Positions 53,866 through 63,480 of a stretch of DNA of 64,000 bases are shown piece by piece. The position numbers and the translations under genes are program-made. The stretch is from assembly GCF_004770265.1 (NCBI RefSeq), contig NZ_RQGQ01000017.1, positions 434,001 through 498,000 on the forward strand. The letters run 5' to 3'. Under the pieces are notes generated by a model. It was not told the DNA's origin. It worked only from the letters and a program-made list of their open reading frames with translations, and did no database searches. Each line of letters opens with the position of its first letter. Within the stretch, counting starts at the first letter, position 1. Origin of the DNA: Leptospira congkakensis. Its GTDB lineage: Bacteria > Spirochaetota > Leptospiria > Leptospirales > Leptospiraceae.

Positions 53866-54972
53866 CTAAATTTTTGGTTTGAGGAGTGGTTCGTAGGTTT
53901 GGTTCAGAATTTGTAGGGCCGATTTCCATTGGAAACGTTTGGCATTTTTTTCACCCAAAACTTTTAATGCACCGAGTCTTTTAGAATCTTTCAATAGAGA
54001 GAGTAATTTGTTTTGGAAGGAATGAGAATCTTTTGGATCAAAAGCTTCGTAACTATTTCCTAAAATTTCTGGCAGTACACTGGCGTTAGATGAAAAAACA
54101 GGAGTGCCAACACTTTGTGCTTCCAAAACAGGAAATCCAAATCCTTCAAAGAGAGACGGATAGAGAAATACTTTTGCTCCTTGGTAAATAAGAGGAAGTT
54201 CCGCGTAAGGGAGATGAGATAAAAAATAAATTTTACCCGGATGTTTTCTTTGGATTTCCAAAAACTCTTCTGGGATTTCTCCTTTGAGACCACCCACTAC
54301 CAAAGGTAAGGAAAGTTTTTGTTTTTCCCAAAGTGTTTCTAAATTGGATAATAAAAAAGGGAAATTCTTATGTGTTTTTCCAATTCCTACAGTGAACAAA
54401 TAGGATTTTGGGAGATTGTGTTTTTTTATAAATTGAGAAACTTTGGCTGTTGGCTGTTTCGAAAAATTTTGTAAGTCGATTCCGTTATAAACAACAGAAA
54501 CTTTTTCTTTTGGATAACCAAAACTTTCTACCAAATCTTGTTTGGTGTATTCCGAAACGGTAATGATTTTACGAGCAAACCATTTGATCCATCGAAATAC
54601 AATTTGCATATACACTCGTTTGACGAGAGAACTATGGGCGGCCTTAAAATGATAAGGAATGAGATCGTGAATAGTAACAACGCATTTCCGAATGTAAGGG
54701 AAAGGAATGTTAAAATGAGGGATGTCTAAAAGATCCATTTCCGCCATCCGGCGATGACCTAAAAATTCTTTAGGGGAATAGATACTGGATTTGTATTCGA
54801 TGATCTCTGCGTTTTGAGGAAGGTCGTATTTTTTTAAAACACTAGGATCACCAAAAATAAAAATATCAGCAATCTTTGCAGGAATGGGCCAAAACTTCAA
54901 AATATGTTGGATCCGAATTCCAATCCCAGAATTTTCGATCATCCGTGCATCGTATCCAATTTTAAGCCGCAT
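53866..54972 (-). CDS. Glycosyltransferase, GT4 type
   Basis: A 368-residue GT-B enzyme of the GT4 family. The N-terminal half has DARMIENSGIGIRIQHILKF, and the C-terminal half KSYLFTVGIGKTHKNFPFL, VFLYPSLFEGFGFPVLEAQ (the E-x7-E motif) and GTPVFSSNASVLPEI. It transfers a sugar from a nucleotide-sugar to glycan or lipid, probably in LPS or O-antigen synthesis. No signal peptide; it acts on the inner face of the membrane. No other glycan gene is adjacent, so the acceptor is unknown. Confidence 0.9.
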   Translation of the reverse strand: MRLKIGYDARMIENSGIGIRIQHILKFWPIPAKIADIFIFGDPSVLKKYDLPQNAEIIEYKSSIYSPKEFLGHRRMAEMDLLDIPHFNIPFPYIRKCVVTIHDLIPYHFKAAHSSLVKRVYMQIVFRWIKWFARKIITVSEYTKQDLVESFGYPKEKVSVVYNGIDLQNFSKQPTAKVSQFIKKHNLPKSYLFTVGIGKTHKNFPFLLSNLETLWEKQKLSLPLVVGGLKGEIPEEFLEIQRKHPGKIYFLSHLPYAELPLIYQGAKVFLYPSLFEGFGFPVLEAQSVGTPVFSSNASVLPEILGNSYEAFDPKDSHSFQNKLLSLLKDSKRLGALKVLGEKNAKRFQWKSALQILNQTYEPLLKPKI

Positions 54973-55121
54973 TCGTACTAGATTATGTCCTTTAGAATTA
55001 AATTAAAAAAAGGAAATGTCTCTTTTCCCAATCAGTCAAGTCTAGTCAAATTAGTAGTAAATATTCTGCATTCATAAATTGAAAGACGGGATAAACGAAA
55101 CCTATCGGTAAAAGGAATCGG

Positions 55122-55673
55122 ATGGAAAACTTAATCGAAGAAATCCTAAAACAAATTGGTGAAGATCCCTCGAGAGAAGGTCTTGTGAAAACGCCCAACC
55201 GAGTGAAAAAGGCTTATGACTTTTTGACGAGTGGGTATAAGGCCGATTTGAACCATATTGTGAACGGAGCTATCTTTGAAGAGAGCACTACCGGTATGGT
55301 TTTGGTACGCGATATCGAAATGTATTCTTTGTGCGAACACCATTTACTTCCTTTTTATGGAAGAGCCCATGTTGCTTACATTCCCAATAAGAAGATAATA
55401 GGAATTAGTAAAATTCCAAGAATTGTAGACGTGTTTGCTCGTCGTTTGCAGGTTCAGGAACGTCTTACGGACCAAATTGCACAAGCCATCCAAGAAACTT
55501 TGGATCCTTTAGGTGTGGGTGTCGTTATCAAAGCCAAACATCTATGTATGATGATGCGTGGAGTGGAAAAACAAAACTCAGAACTATTTACATCTAGCCT
55601 ACTCGGTCTATTTAAAACAGATCCCACCACTCGGAGTGAATTTTTAGATTTGATCCGAACCGGCTCCCATTAA
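55122..55673 (+). CDS. folE: GTP cyclohydrolase I
   Basis: First step of folate (and related pteridine) synthesis: GTP to dihydroneopterin triphosphate. At 183 residues it has [19 protein letters not shown], the zinc-binding [20 protein letters not shown] and [22 protein letters not shown] with the second cysteine. The ATG is preceded by AAAAGGAA. A strong terminator follows, so it is probably expressed alone. Confidence 0.96.
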   Translation: MENLIEEILKQIGEDPSREGLVKTPNRVKKAYDFLTSGYKADLNHIVNGAIFEESTTGMVLVRDIEMYSLCEHHLLPFYGRAHVAYIPNKKIIGISKIPRIVDVFARRLQVQERLTDQIAQAIQETLDPLGVGVVIKAKHLCMMMRGVEKQNSELFTSSLLGLFKTDPTTRSEFLDLIRTGSH

Positions 55674-55704
55674 GTTCATTTTTTAAATTCAAATTTTCAG
55701 ATTC

Positions 55705-55736
55705 ATGCTGGACTTTTCTAAAAAAAAGTTCAGCAT
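55705..55736 (+). terminator. Terminator of folE
   Basis: A 13-bp stem with one G-T pair (55705-55717 with 55724-55736), a 6-base loop, then TCTTTCTCT. It starts 31 bases after the folE stop and just before acs. Confidence 0.75.
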
Positions 55737-55756
55737 TCTTTCTCTAGAGGGAATCT

Positions 55757-57721
55757 ATGCCGAAAGAAAGAATCGTGGCACCGTCCAAAAACTTCGCAAA
55801 GTTAGCGAACGTTAGTTTAAAAGAATACAAAACCAAATACAAAGAATCCATAGAAAAACCGGAAAAGTTTTGGGCCGAACAAGCAAAACGCCTAACATGG
55901 TTTAAAAAATGGACAAAGGTATTAAAACACGATTTTGCAAAGGCAAAAGCAGAATGGTTTGTCGGTGGGAAACTCAATGTTTCTTATAATTGTTTAGATA
56001 GACATTTAGATTCTCCTTTAAAAAACAAAGCTGCTCTGATTTGGGAAGGGGACAACCCTGACGAATCCAAAGTTCTTACTTATCATGACCTCCATCGCGA
56101 GGTGAATCATTTTGCAAACGTTCTAAAAAAGTTCCATGTGAAAAAAGGAGACCGAGTTCTCATTTACCTTCCCATGATTCCAGAACTTGCCATCACAACA
56201 CTAGCTTGTACTCGTATTGGAGCAGTGCATTCGGTTGTGTTTGGTGGATTTTCTCCCGAAGCACTTCTTGGTCGTATTGAAGATTGTAAACCCACGCTCG
56301 TGATCACTGCTGATGGTGGGTATCGTGGTGGCAAACCAGTTGAACTCAAAAAAAATGTGGATGTCGCTCTAGAAGAAAGTAAATACAAGGTCAAAGATGT
56401 AATTGTTGTTAAGCGAACAGGCGATGAAGGGAATCTAAATTGGAAAGAAGGTAGAGACCACTGGTACCACTACCTGATGAAAGATTCGGACATCAAAAAA
56501 GAATGCCCGCCTGTTGTGATGGATTCTGAAGATCCACTTTTCCTTCTATATACTTCAGGTTCTACAGGCAAACCAAAAGGAGTTCTTCATACCACAGCGG
56601 GGTATTTGCTTGGTGCCAATCTTACCTTTGCTACTATCTTCGATTATAAAGACACGGATACTTATTGGTGTACGGCAGACATTGGTTGGATTACGGGACA
56701 CAGTTACATTCTCTATGGGCCTTTGTCGAATGGTGCCACTTCACTGATGTTTGAAGGAGTGCCAAGTTATCCCGATGCGGGAAGGTTCTGGGATGTGATT
56801 GATAAATACAAGGTGACTGTATTTTACACAGCACCTACGGCCATCCGAGCTCTGATGCGGGAAGGAATCGAACCCATTAAAAAAAGATCCCTAGCTTCTT
56901 TAAGACTTCTTGGTTCTGTGGGTGAGCCTATCAATCCAGAAGCTTGGGAATGGTATCATATCAATATTGGAAAATCAAAATGCCCGATTGTGGATACTTG
57001 GTGGCAAACAGAAACTGGCTCCATTATGATCTCTGGAGTTCCAGGAGCCATCCCTCAAAAACCAGGATCGGCAAGTTGGCCTTTCTATGGAATTCTACCG
57101 GTTCTTGTGGACAATGAAGGTGTGGAGATCAAAGGAAAAGGGGAAATTTCGGGAAACCTATGCATCGCTAAACCTTGGCCTTCCATGATGCGAGGTGTGT
57201 ATGGGGATCCAAAACGTTTCTTTGATACCTACTTTTCTCAATTCAAAGGGTATTATTTCACAGGTGATGGTGCCAATAAAGACAAGGATGGATACTTTCG
57301 CATAACAGGAAGAGTCGATGATGTCTTAAACGTTTCGGGACACCGAATTGGCTCTGCAGAAGTGGAAAGTGCTCTTGTAGAACATAAGTCGGTTGCCGAA
57401 GCCGCAGTTGTCGGATTTCCACATGATATCAAAGGCCAAGGGATTTATGCCTATGTAACTGTGAAACACGGTGTGATTACCAATGATGCTTTGAAAAAAG
57501 AACTGATTTCTATGGTAGAAAAAGTGATCGGTAAAATTGCAAGACCAGAAGTCATCCACTGGGCTCCGGGACTTCCGAAAACCAGATCAGGGAAAATCAT
57601 GCGCAGGATTTTAAGAAAAATTGCCAATAACGAATTTGATACTTTAGGAGATATCAGCACACTTGCCGATCCATCCGTTGTACAGTCGTTAATTGACGAT
57701 AAAAAGAAATTCCATAGTTAA
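55757..57721 (+). CDS. acs: Acetyl-CoA synthetase
   Basis: Activates acetate with ATP and CoA; 654 residues, normal for Acs. It has the N-terminal [15 protein letters not shown] region, the P-loop [15 protein letters not shown] near 258-272, [30 protein letters not shown] near 415-426, [11 protein letters not shown] and the C-terminal lysine [16 protein letters not shown], where acetylation controls activity in other bacteria. It follows folE after a terminator and is convergent with the TPR gene. Leptospira grow on fatty acids, and acetate recovery fits this. Confidence 0.96.
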   Translation: MPKERIVAPSKNFAKLANVSLKEYKTKYKESIEKPEKFWAEQAKRLTWFKKWTKVLKHDFAKAKAEWFVGGKLNVSYNCLDRHLDSPLKNKAALIWEGDNPDESKVLTYHDLHREVNHFANVLKKFHVKKGDRVLIYLPMIPELAITTLACTRIGAVHSVVFGGFSPEALLGRIEDCKPTLVITADGGYRGGKPVELKKNVDVALEESKYKVKDVIVVKRTGDEGNLNWKEGRDHWYHYLMKDSDIKKECPPVVMDSEDPLFLLYTSGSTGKPKGVLHTTAGYLLGANLTFATIFDYKDTDTYWCTADIGWITGHSYILYGPLSNGATSLMFEGVPSYPDAGRFWDVIDKYKVTVFYTAPTAIRALMREGIEPIKKRSLASLRLLGSVGEPINPEAWEWYHINIGKSKCPIVDTWWQTETGSIMISGVPGAIPQKPGSASWPFYGILPVLVDNEGVEIKGKGEISGNLCIAKPWPSMMRGVYGDPKRFFDTYFSQFKGYYFTGDGANKDKDGYFRITGRVDDVLNVSGHRIGSAEVESALVEHKSVAEAAVVGFPHDIKGQGIYAYVTVKHGVITNDALKKELISMVEKVIGKIARPEVIHWAPGLPKTRSGKIMRRILRKIANNEFDTLGDISTLADPSVVQSLIDDKKKFHS

Positions 57722-57741
57722 GATTTTCTGTAAATTGAATG

Positions 57742-57811
57742 CTTCTTCCTTCGGTGAAAACGAATCAGGAAGAAGATGGTTTTAAAATCCCAACTTCTTC
57801 AATGAGTTGGG
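57742..57811. terminator. Two stem-loops between acs and the TPR gene
   Basis: First stem: CTTCTTCCT (57742-57750) with AGGAAGAAG (57767-57775). Second stem: CCCAACT (57789-57795) with AGTTGGG (57805-57811), followed by CCTTGTTTATTTT on the plus side and ATTTTAAAA on the minus side. Together they probably end both convergent transcripts. Confidence 0.6.
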
Positions 57812-57822
57812 CCTTGTTTATT

Positions 57823-58992
57823 TTAAAGATCCTGTGGGAGAGCGGAAAAAACTCCCATCACCCGCAGGAATTCTGATTCTTCAAATTCTGTATCCCGATC
57901 TTTTAATTTCTGCCGGTATTCGTTTGCCTTTGCCACGTCTCGTTTGGAAAACCAATAGATACAAAATAGTAAATATTCCCTGTTTTTGCGGTAAGTGTAT
58001 TGGTGGTTTTCGAGTTCGGTAGCAGTGAGTTTGTTTTGATTTTGAAAGTCTTTTACCAAAGAATCAATAGCAAGGGTATCTCTATCTTTTCCAAGATTCG
58101 CATAACTTTGACGGATGAGAAATAAAATTTCACCTGCATCCGAATCCGGATAAAATTTTAGTAAATTATAAAATCCCCTTCGAAATAAGGACAATGCTTC
58201 AAGGTATCTTTGTTTTTCCTGGAGATAAACTCCGAAGCGTGTGAAGTATCTAGTTTCATTTAAAAATACTGTGGCTGTCCATTGGTAGGCTTGTTCTAAA
58301 AGCTCGGAATTTCTACCCCTTCTTGCGAGGATTAAGGTTTCATACATCCCTTCTTCGCGTGGAAAATAAACCAAGTATCGTAAACTCAAATCATCAGCTT
58401 CTTTCCATTTTTTACTTTTGATATTTTTCTGCAGGCTTGATTGTAGAGCCTCTTTTTCAGAAACAAAAGTTTTGTCTGATTCTAATATTTGGATATAAGA
58501 TTCGTAATCGGATTCCAATCCAAGTTGTCTGGATAAAATTGCGGCAATATACAATCTGTACTTTGCATTTGGTTTTTGTTCTAAATACAATTTAGTATAG
58601 AACAAAGCTTCTTTTTGTTTTCTTTCTTTTTCGTAAAAATCAGCAACGTAAAGAACCAAATCGAGTTGGTCTTTTTTCTTTTTGATGGATTCTTCATAGG
58701 CATGAATTCCATCGAAGATTTGTCCGAGCTTCATATGGGCACGCGCTGCTAAATTATAGTACCGAAAGTCCGGATCTGGATTTAATTCTTTGGCTTTGAT
58801 GAGAAAATCGAAGGCTTTGGCAGGAGTTTCTTGGATGATTTTGTCTTCGGCCATTCGCAAAAGATCTTCGTATCCATAAAAAACCTTAACGGGGTTCAGA
58901 ACCTCTGTTTGCGCTAAATTTGGACTGGAAACCAGAAATAGACTTGTTACCAGAACACCAAATTGCCATATTCTCCTAGACCGAAGTATCAT
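57823..58992 (-). CDS. Secreted TPR-like protein
   Basis: A 389-residue exported protein. The signal peptide (MILRSRRIWQFGVLVTSLFLVSSPNLAQ) precedes helical repeats with a TPR pattern, for example YNLAARAHMKLGQIFDGIHAYEE and YVADFYEKERKQKEALFYTKLYLE. No other domain is visible. TPR proteins in the spirochaete periplasm often form part of envelope complexes; this one has no neighbour that tells its partner. It is divergent from hppA and convergent with acs. Confidence 0.78.
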   Translation of the reverse strand: MILRSRRIWQFGVLVTSLFLVSSPNLAQTEVLNPVKVFYGYEDLLRMAEDKIIQETPAKAFDFLIKAKELNPDPDFRYYNLAARAHMKLGQIFDGIHAYEESIKKKKDQLDLVLYVADFYEKERKQKEALFYTKLYLEQKPNAKYRLYIAAILSRQLGLESDYESYIQILESDKTFVSEKEALQSSLQKNIKSKKWKEADDLSLRYLVYFPREEGMYETLILARRGRNSELLEQAYQWTATVFLNETRYFTRFGVYLQEKQRYLEALSLFRRGFYNLLKFYPDSDAGEILFLIRQSYANLGKDRDTLAIDSLVKDFQNQNKLTATELENHQYTYRKNREYLLFCIYWFSKRDVAKANEYRQKLKDRDTEFEESEFLRVMGVFSALPQDL

Positions 58993-59062
58993 CTATGGAT
59001 TCTCATCGGTCATCTTCTAAATAATCTTAGAAATTCAAATAAACAATCTCAAAGAGGATCTC

Positions 59063-61210
59063 ATGAATGTAGAGTTAATCATCATCGTCATGGCACTAGT
59101 TTCCATTGTCACGGCGATATTCTACGCAGCTCGGGTGGTTCGCATCCAAGTGGGCGCAGGCGGCGGCAACGAAAAAGAAACCGCTAAATTGAAAGAAATC
59201 TCCGCAGCGATCGCTGAAGGGGCTATGGCCTTCCTTCTCAGAGAATACCGAGTCATTTTGCTATTTATCAGTTTCATGACGGTTCTCATCTATTTACTTT
59301 TGGATAACCCAAAAACTGAGTTCAACGAAGGAATTTATACTGCCGTTGCTTTTGTTTCCGGTGCCCTCATTTCGTGCCTTTCTGGTTTTATTGGAATGAA
59401 AATTGCGACTGCTGGTAACGTTCGCACTGCAGAAGCCGCAAAAACTTCTCTATCTCGTGCTTTCCGCGTTGCTTATGATTCTGGAGCCGTAATGGGTTTT
59501 GGACTCATCGGTCTTGCTGTTCTTGGAATGATCGGACTTTTCCTTCTATTCACAGGAACAAACGTAGGTGTTGCGAAACACATCCTTATGGAATCGCTTG
59601 CTGGTTTTGGCTTGGGTGGATCTTCCGTAGCACTTTTTGGTCGTGTGGGTGGTGGTATTTATACCAAAGCTGCTGACGTTGGTGCTGACCTTGTAGGTAA
59701 GGTAGAAAAAGGAATTCCAGAAGATGATCCTCGTAACCCAGCAACTATTGCTGATAACGTAGGAGACAACGTAGGTGATATTGCTGGTATGGGTGCTGAC
59801 CTTTTTGGTTCGGCGGCGGAAGCAACTTGTGCGGCTCTAGTGATTGGTGCAACAGCATCTGCTCTTGCTGACAATAACTCTGCTCTACTCTATCCACTTT
59901 TAATTTCTGCCATTGGAATTCCAGCTTCCCTCATCACTACTTTCTTTGCTCGCGTGAAAGAAGGTGGAAATGTAGAAAAAGCTCTTAAACTCCAACTTTG
60001 GATTTCTACATTCATCGTAGCTGCAGCTCTTTATTTTGTTACTGACATCTTTATGATCGATAGTTTCCAAATCGGAGACAAAACCATCACTAAGTGGAAT
60101 GTTTACACTTCAGTCGCATTAGGTTTGTTTGCTGGTATGTTTATTGGTTGGATCACTGAGATTTATACTTCTCATTCTTACAAACCAGTACGTGAAGTTG
60201 CTGATGCTTGTGAAACCGGTGCGGCAACAAACATCATTTATGGTTTGGCTCTTGGTTACAAATCCACTGTAGTTCCAGTGATTTTACTTGTGATCGTAAT
60301 TGTTGTTTCCAATATCCTTGCGGGTATGTATGGAATCGCAATCGCTGCCATTGGTATGATTTCCACTATTGCAATTGGTCTTACGATCGATGCTTACGGT
60401 CCAGTATCTGATAACGCTGGTGGAATCGCTGAGATGGCGGAACTTGGGAAAGAGGTTCGTGATCGAACTGACAACTTGGATGCAGCGGGAAACACAACTG
60501 CGGCTGTTGGTAAAGGTTTTGCGATTGGTTCTGCTGCTCTTACTTCCCTTGCATTATTTGCTGCCTTTATCACAAGAACACAAAATGCTTCTAAGGAATT
60601 GGGCGAAGGTGCGATTGATCTAACTTCTATCGAACTTTTGGATCCTTTGGTTTTTGGTGGTCTTCTATTTGGTGCTATGCTTCCATTTATCTTTTCTGCA
60701 ATGACTATGAAATCTGTAGGAAAAGCAGCTCTTGATATGGTGAAAGAAGTTCGTCGTCAATTCAAAGAGATCCCTGGTCTTATGGAAGGAAAAGCAAAAC
60801 CAGAGTATGCTAAGTGTGTAGATATTTCTACTTCTGCAGCTCTTCGTGAAATGATCCCTCCAGGCCTTCTCGTTCTTCTTAGCCCGATTGTTGTTGGATA
60901 CTTGTTTGGTGTGAAGTCACTTGCTGGTCTTCTTGCCGGTGCACTCGTTTCTGGTGTGGTTCTTGCGATCTCTTCTGCTAACTCTGGTGGAGCCTGGGAC
61001 AACGCTAAAAAATACATCGAAAAAACAGCTGGTGGAAAAGGTTCTGAAAAACACAAAGCTGCCGTTGTGGGTGATACCGTAGGAGATCCGTTCAAAGATA
61101 CTTCTGGTCCTGCAATCAACATTCTCATTAAACTAATGGCGATCACCTCACTTGTATTTGCTGAGTTTTTTGTGACTAAAGGTGGAATCATTTTAAATTT
61201 CTTTAGATAA
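59063..61210 (+). CDS. hppA: Membrane-bound ion-pumping pyrophosphatase
   Basis: A 715-residue, about 16-helix pump that couples pyrophosphate hydrolysis to H+ (or Na+) transport. The catalytic loop is [35 protein letters not shown]. The motif [15 protein letters not shown] has Ala where K+-independent enzymes have Lys, so this is a K+-dependent type; H+ versus Na+ pumping cannot be decided here. AGAGGA eight bases before the ATG is a good ribosome site. It probably stands alone with a strong terminator. Confidence 0.96.
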   Translation: MNVELIIIVMALVSIVTAIFYAARVVRIQVGAGGGNEKETAKLKEISAAIAEGAMAFLLREYRVILLFISFMTVLIYLLLDNPKTEFNEGIYTAVAFVSGALISCLSGFIGMKIATAGNVRTAEAAKTSLSRAFRVAYDSGAVMGFGLIGLAVLGMIGLFLLFTGTNVGVAKHILMESLAGFGLGGSSVALFGRVGGGIYTKAADVGADLVGKVEKGIPEDDPRNPATIADNVGDNVGDIAGMGADLFGSAAEATCAALVIGATASALADNNSALLYPLLISAIGIPASLITTFFARVKEGGNVEKALKLQLWISTFIVAAALYFVTDIFMIDSFQIGDKTITKWNVYTSVALGLFAGMFIGWITEIYTSHSYKPVREVADACETGAATNIIYGLALGYKSTVVPVILLVIVIVVSNILAGMYGIAIAAIGMISTIAIGLTIDAYGPVSDNAGGIAEMAELGKEVRDRTDNLDAAGNTTAAVGKGFAIGSAALTSLALFAAFITRTQNASKELGEGAIDLTSIELLDPLVFGGLLFGAMLPFIFSAMTMKSVGKAALDMVKEVRRQFKEIPGLMEGKAKPEYAKCVDISTSAALREMIPPGLLVLLSPIVVGYLFGVKSLAGLLAGALVSGVVLAISSANSGGAWDNAKKYIEKTAGGKGSEKHKAAVVGDTVGDPFKDTSGPAINILIKLMAITSLVFAEFFVTKGGIILNFFR

Positions 61211-61236
61211 GAAATTGAATTTGAGATCATTAAAGT

Positions 61237-61333
61237 CTAGTGGAGAGTTTCTTTAGAAACTTCCACTAGTACTAGATTCAATTTTCCAGAATGGGAAATG
61301 AAAGAGAGCCGGCGGAAACGTCGGCTTTTTTTA
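61237..61333 (+). terminator. Terminator of hppA
   Basis: A long inverted repeat (61237-61251 with 61256-61269) is followed by a compact hairpin (61307-61314 with 61319-61326) closed by a GAAA tetraloop and a run of seven T. The second is a classic strong terminator, and it lies directly before the convergent Ig-like lipoprotein gene. Confidence 0.88.
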
Positions 61334-61753
61334 TAAGGTTGTAAAACTGAAACTTGTGTTTGTGCCGAGAGTCAGCCCAAAGATAGACAGGATGTTTTGG
61401 TTCAGTGTGATCGTGTAAGTGGTTCCGGTTGTTAGTGCACTCGCAGGTGTTAAAGTAATGGTTCTGTTGGAAGCACCACCACTGAGGCTTGGACAAGATG
61501 GGGAACAGCTGATATTTGTATTGATAGAGGTTGTATCAACTGCTTGGGTCATGACGATGGTGATCGTTGGATTGAGGGAGACCCCCGTTTGGCCATTTGT
61601 CGGAGTAGACGACTCAATGGCAAAGGTTGCGGAGGTTTGAGTCACTAGCGGAAGGACCAAAATACCCAAAAGGGATGGTTTGGGCTCTGGCAAACAGGTT
61701 AGGGTAGAAAAACCAAATAGAATCAGAATTTGAAATTTTTTCCACATTGGCAT
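61331..61753 (-). CDS. Predicted lipoprotein with bacterial Ig-like (Big_5) domain
   Basis: A 140-residue precursor with signal MPMWKKFQILILFGFSTLTC and lipobox STLTC (Cys20). The mature part is a single Ig-like fold: SSTPTNGQTGVSLNPTITIVMTQAVDTTSI, then TLTPASALTTGTTYTITLNQNI and SFTTL, which matches Big_5. Leptospira surface proteins often use such domains. It is Thr/Ser-rich and has two Cys that may form a disulfide. It is convergent with hppA. Confidence 0.8.
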   Translation of the reverse strand: MPMWKKFQILILFGFSTLTCLPEPKPSLLGILVLPLVTQTSATFAIESSTPTNGQTGVSLNPTITIVMTQAVDTTSINTNISCSPSCPSLSGGASNRTITLTPASALTTGTTYTITLNQNILSIFGLTLGTNTSFSFTTL

Positions 61754-61774
61754 AGCTACTAGATTTAGTTTCGA

Positions 61775-62161
61775 CTAATTTCCCTTGGTAACCGTGCAGA
61801 GTTTTGCGTAAATCCCGAAGAAATTAAAAGTTTCTAGCTCTATAGACGTAATTTCTCTAATATTTCCACTTTTTTGAGAGGTCTCCACAGATGCGTCCCC
61901 TAAGGCCAGAAGGCCCAGGTAGGATTTGGCACAGGCGATTCCTTCTTTCGTGGCAGGGTTTCCTGTTTCCATCATACTAATTCTCTGGTTTTCATAGAGA
62001 AGGCCCTGGGTCCCAAATCCAGAACTGGCGCAGGAAGAAGTTAGGCAGACAAAGAAAATTGAAAAACAGAAGGTCCGAATCGAACGTTGGCGGGTTTTAT
62101 TTTTTAAGTTCCAAATCCAAAAGTTTAGAGAGTTTGTTTTGTAAAATGATGATATCGTCAT
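61775..62161 (-). CDS. TRL-like lipoprotein
   Basis: A 128-residue protein of the TRL-like family, found mainly in spirochaetes and related bacteria. The core is GLLYENQR, then CAKSYLGLLALGDASVETSQKSGNIREITSIELE, then YAKLCTVTKGN. The lipobox is LTSSC (Cys44), after an unusually long N-region; a start nearer Arg27 would be more usual but no ATG/GTG/TTG is there, so ATG 62161 is kept. It overlaps the coiled-coil gene by 65 bases. Function is unknown. A second TRL-like gene lies 178 bases further upstream at 62339. Confidence 0.75.
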   Translation of the reverse strand: MTISSFYKTNSLNFWIWNLKNKTRQRSIRTFCFSIFFVCLTSSCASSGFGTQGLLYENQRISMMETGNPATKEGIACAKSYLGLLALGDASVETSQKSGNIREITSIELETFNFFGIYAKLCTVTKGN

Positions 62162-62342
62162 AGAGTTTTTCGATTTGTTTTTCTTTCTTTTGAATCTTTA
62201 CTGTTAATGCATCCAAAGATTTGTTAGATACATTGTTTTTTTTAGAATGGAAATCCTTCAATTTCGATTCTATTTCTTCATAGATAAGTCCGCTTTTTAG
62301 TTTCTTTGTAAATTCACTGAGAGAGTCAATGTTCTGTTTCAT
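62097..62342 (-). CDS. Small coiled-coil protein
   Basis: An 81-residue soluble protein made almost wholly of charged helix: LSEFTKKLKSGLIYEEIESKLKDFHSKKN and LTVKIQKKEKQIEKLYDDIIILQNKLSKLLDLELKK, a heptad pattern. I do not recognise it. I use ATG 62342, which overlaps the stop of the TRL-like gene by four bases (ATGA). It sits between two TRL-like lipoproteins, so they are likely to be co-expressed. Confidence 0.65.
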   Translation of the reverse strand: MKQNIDSLSEFTKKLKSGLIYEEIESKLKDFHSKKNNVSNKSLDALTVKIQKKEKQIEKLYDDIIILQNKLSKLLDLELKK

Positions 62343-62656
62343 CGGCCGGTAATTCGCAAACAAAGTTCTTGGAAAAAGAAATATTGGTTTTTATAATAAT
62401 GATCCAAACTGTGAATTTCTTTGAGGCGTGTGTTTCTAGGAATATAATCTAAACTGGCATTGCCCACACTCACAAGTCCAAAATAGTTTGTGGTACAAGA
62501 TTCAACAAAACGATCGTTAGGCAAAGGAAGTTTTCCAGGAGAATACCATCCTTCTTGACCTTTGTTTTGAAATATTGTTACCGAAGGATTTCCAATTTGG
62601 ACACTCAGACAGTGAAACAAAAAAAAGACCAACGGTAACAATAAAACTTTTTTCAT
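62339..62656 (-). CDS. Second TRL-like lipoprotein
   Basis: A 105-residue predicted lipoprotein. The signal MKKVLLLPLVFFLFHC has lipobox LFHC (Cys16). The mature part has CTTNYFGLVSVGNASLDYIPRNTRLKEIHSLDHYY and a C-terminal LCLRITGR, which align with the TRL-like protein at 61775-62161 (YLGLLALGDASVE, IREITSIE, LCTVTKGN). It is therefore a divergent paralogue, with poor conservation outside these blocks. It is coupled to the coiled-coil gene. Confidence 0.7.
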   Translation of the reverse strand: MKKVLLLPLVFFLFHCLSVQIGNPSVTIFQNKGQEGWYSPGKLPLPNDRFVESCTTNYFGLVSVGNASLDYIPRNTRLKEIHSLDHYYKNQYFFFQELCLRITGR

Positions 62657-62659
62657 ACT

Positions 62660-63478
62660 CTACTGGCTTGTGTCAAAAAAGTAGAAATAAGAAAATCGAA
62701 TGCCTCGATCCATAGCATTGTCTGCTTTGGGAAGAACACCCAATAGAACTGAAAAACTAAAGGTACCTAAACTTTCAGTATTCATTGAGATACCTGGATA
62801 AAAATTAAAGTAACGTAAATTTTTATCAGCTATTTTGTCTAGAGGTTCCCTGTATTCTAGTTCTGTAAAAATTCGAACGGAGTCGGCAATCGCAAAGGAA
62901 GGTGCAATTCCTACTTGGTAATAACGTTTGAATTCCTCTAAACTAGATTCTTTACCATGTCGGTTGGTTTCCGTTTGGAACCGGAACTCGGACATGATTT
63001 GAAAGATACCACGTTTGTAACCGAGTCCAAAGTTAGGACGAATGAGATAAAAATCAGGATTTTCTTTTTCGCGGAATTCTGCGTTTCTTTTTTTATCGTA
63101 AATTCGCAAACCCCCACCAATTAAAAATTGGGAAGATCCGTTATCAAAAATTTTTCCATATTTGATTCCGCCGTTCCAACGATCCCAAGTGATTTCTTTT
63201 GCTGAATCAGTTTGGCTGTATTCTGTTCTACCAATGGAGGAAATGACAGATAAAGTTTCGGTGAATTTATACTCACCTTCAACATTTATGTTTTTATTAA
63301 TTTCCTTAACACCATTGAAGTTTTTATCCCAGTAGGTAAGATTTCCTCTGAGTTTTGTATAAACTGCAACTGGTTCAATTTGGAGTGGATGTGCAAATCC
63401 ACTATTGTTGGTTGGCTGTGAAAATAATGATCCAACAGCAGAAAGAAAGAAAAGAGAAACAATGATTATATTTTTCAT
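62660..63478 (-). CDS. Predicted outer-membrane beta-barrel protein
   Basis: A 272-residue exported protein with signal peptide MKNIIIVSLFFLSAVGSLFSQ. The mature part is built from amphipathic strands (KLRGNLTYWDKNFNGVKEI, GIKYGKIFDNGSSQFLIGGGLRIY, IFQIMSEFRFQTE, GTFSFSVLLGVL). The C-terminus (RFSYFYFFDTSQ) lacks the final Phe of typical barrels. It lies three bases before the TRL-like gene and two bases after the SGNH hydrolase, on the same strand. Confidence 0.72.
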   Translation of the reverse strand: MKNIIIVSLFFLSAVGSLFSQPTNNSGFAHPLQIEPVAVYTKLRGNLTYWDKNFNGVKEINKNINVEGEYKFTETLSVISSIGRTEYSQTDSAKEITWDRWNGGIKYGKIFDNGSSQFLIGGGLRIYDKKRNAEFREKENPDFYLIRPNFGLGYKRGIFQIMSEFRFQTETNRHGKESSLEEFKRYYQVGIAPSFAIADSVRIFTELEYREPLDKIADKNLRYFNFYPGISMNTESLGTFSFSVLLGVLPKADNAMDRGIRFSYFYFFDTSQ

Positions 63479-63480
63479 AT

